The notes beneath the pieces were generated by a model. That model was not told where the DNA came from. It saw only the letters and a list, made by a program, of their open reading frames with translations, and searched no databases. From Chloroflexota bacterium (GTDB lineage Bacteria > Chloroflexota > Dehalococcoidia > GIF9 > UBA5629): DNA of 6,000 nt. Shown here piece by piece: positions 5,589 to 6,000 of this stretch. The position numbers and the translations under genes were made by a program. The DNA is taken from assembly GCA_026389655.1 (NCBI GenBank), contig JAPLHL010000405.1, positions 1 through 6,000 on the forward strand. The letters run 5' to 3'. Within the stretch, counting starts at the first letter, position 1. Each line of letters starts with the position of its first letter.

Positions 5589-6000
5589 ATGCGACTAGCC
5601 CTCGGCAGCGATCATCGCGGACTGGAGCTCAAAGATAAGGTCATGGATTATCTTAAGGTCAACGGGCACACTGTCCGGGACCTGGGCTGTTACAGCACTG
5701 ATTCGGCTGACTACCCGGATTATGCTTCAGCCGTAGCCGAATCGGTAGCGTCAGGCCAATCGGATTATGGAGTCCTGATATGCAGCACAGGCATCGGCAT
5801 GTGCATAACTGCCAACAAGCATACGGGGATCCGCGCAGCACTATGCTGCGGGCCTGAGCTTGCGATACGCTCACGCCGCCATAACGACGCCAACGTGCTG
5901 TGCATGGGGTCCGATTTCATTAGCGCCGAAGATGCGTTGCAAACAGTCAGCAATTTCATTTCCACCGAGTTTGAAGGCGGCAGACACCAGCGACGCCTGG
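5589..6000 (+). CDS. rpiB: Ribose-5-phosphate isomerase B (3' end beyond the window)
   Basis: 137 codons are visible, beginning MRLALGSDHRG, and the gene runs off the right edge. It interconverts ribose 5-phosphate and ribulose 5-phosphate in the non-oxidative pentose phosphate pathway. RpiB/LacAB family marks: SDH at 7-9, DYPDYA (41-46), the catalytic-cysteine loop LICSTGIGM with Cys65, ANKHTGIRAA (75-84), the RRHNDANVL segment with the conserved His98, and EGGRHQRRL at 129-137, which normally lies near the C-terminus. By comparison with family lengths near 145-150, only about 10-15 residues are missing. The loop has Ser66 where many relatives have Gly (ICGTG); this probably keeps function. 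A cysteine rather than the mycobacterial-type glutamate marks the common RpiB class. It starts 2 nt after tsaC and is presumably co-transcribed with it. Confidence 0.94.
   Translation, partial: MRLALGSDHRGLELKDKVMDYLKVNGHTVRDLGCYSTDSADYPDYASAVAESVASGQSDYGVLICSTGIGMCITANKHTGIRAALCCGPELAIRSRRHNDANVLCMGSDFISAEDALQTVSNFISTEFEGGRHQRRL

Noticed and set aside
1..6000. A CRISPR array, toxin-antitoxin pair, retron, phage-defence or biosynthetic system
   Set aside because: I saw no array of spaced repeats, no reverse transcriptase or nuclease and no small-gene pair. Apart from the transposase, every believable gene is metabolic or a tRNA-modification enzyme.

Overview
The window is ordinary-looking bacterial chromosome of mixed base composition. 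It carries purine, tRNA-modification and pentose-phosphate housekeeping genes on the right, a lone CoA-ligase gene on the left, and an intact insertion sequence between them. I cannot assign the organism firmly. A stand-alone NDP-forming acyl-CoA synthetase alpha subunit together with an IS481-type element flanked by short hairpin repeats would fit an anaerobic or sediment bacterium, for example of the Chloroflexota. That is a weak inference with no phylogenetic test behind it.

Layout. Positions 1-187 are AT-rich with no convincing gene. Positions 188-1585 (minus) encode a complete alpha-type subunit of the ADP-forming acyl-CoA synthetase family. Positions 1597-2894 are an IS481-family insertion sequence. 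Its transposase is intact (minus, best start 2816) and each end carries two copies of a 19-bp repeat. Positions 2895-3160 are a non-coding spacer with two strong hairpins, the first resembling a dispersed intergenic repeat. Positions 3161-4837 (minus; possibly starting at 4885 or 4732) encode GMP synthase, guaA, which appears to have an N-terminal extension. A 65-113 bp divergent region then separates guaA from a plus-strand operon: an L-threonylcarbamoyladenylate synthase (TsaC/Sua5 family, 4951-5586) and, 2 nt later, ribose-5-phosphate isomerase B (rpiB, from 5589, running off the right edge).

How the genes relate. GuaA makes GMP from XMP. TsaC/Sua5 makes the threonylcarbamoyl-AMP needed for the t6A37 modification of tRNA. 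RpiB interconverts ribose-5-P and ribulose-5-P. The last two are tightly spaced and probably co-transcribed; a similar association occurs in the Bacillus ywlC-ywlF region. The insertion sequence ends only about 11 bp upstream of the acyl-CoA synthetase start codon. It leaves the Shine-Dalgarno sequence but removes any native promoter, so that gene now depends on transcription from the element or is silent.

I found no convincing new multigene system. The points worth a second look are the architecture of the IS ends and their placement against the CoA-ligase gene, the changed motifs in that ligase, the guaA N-terminal extension, the hairpin pair, and a short in-frame open stretch after the guaA stop.
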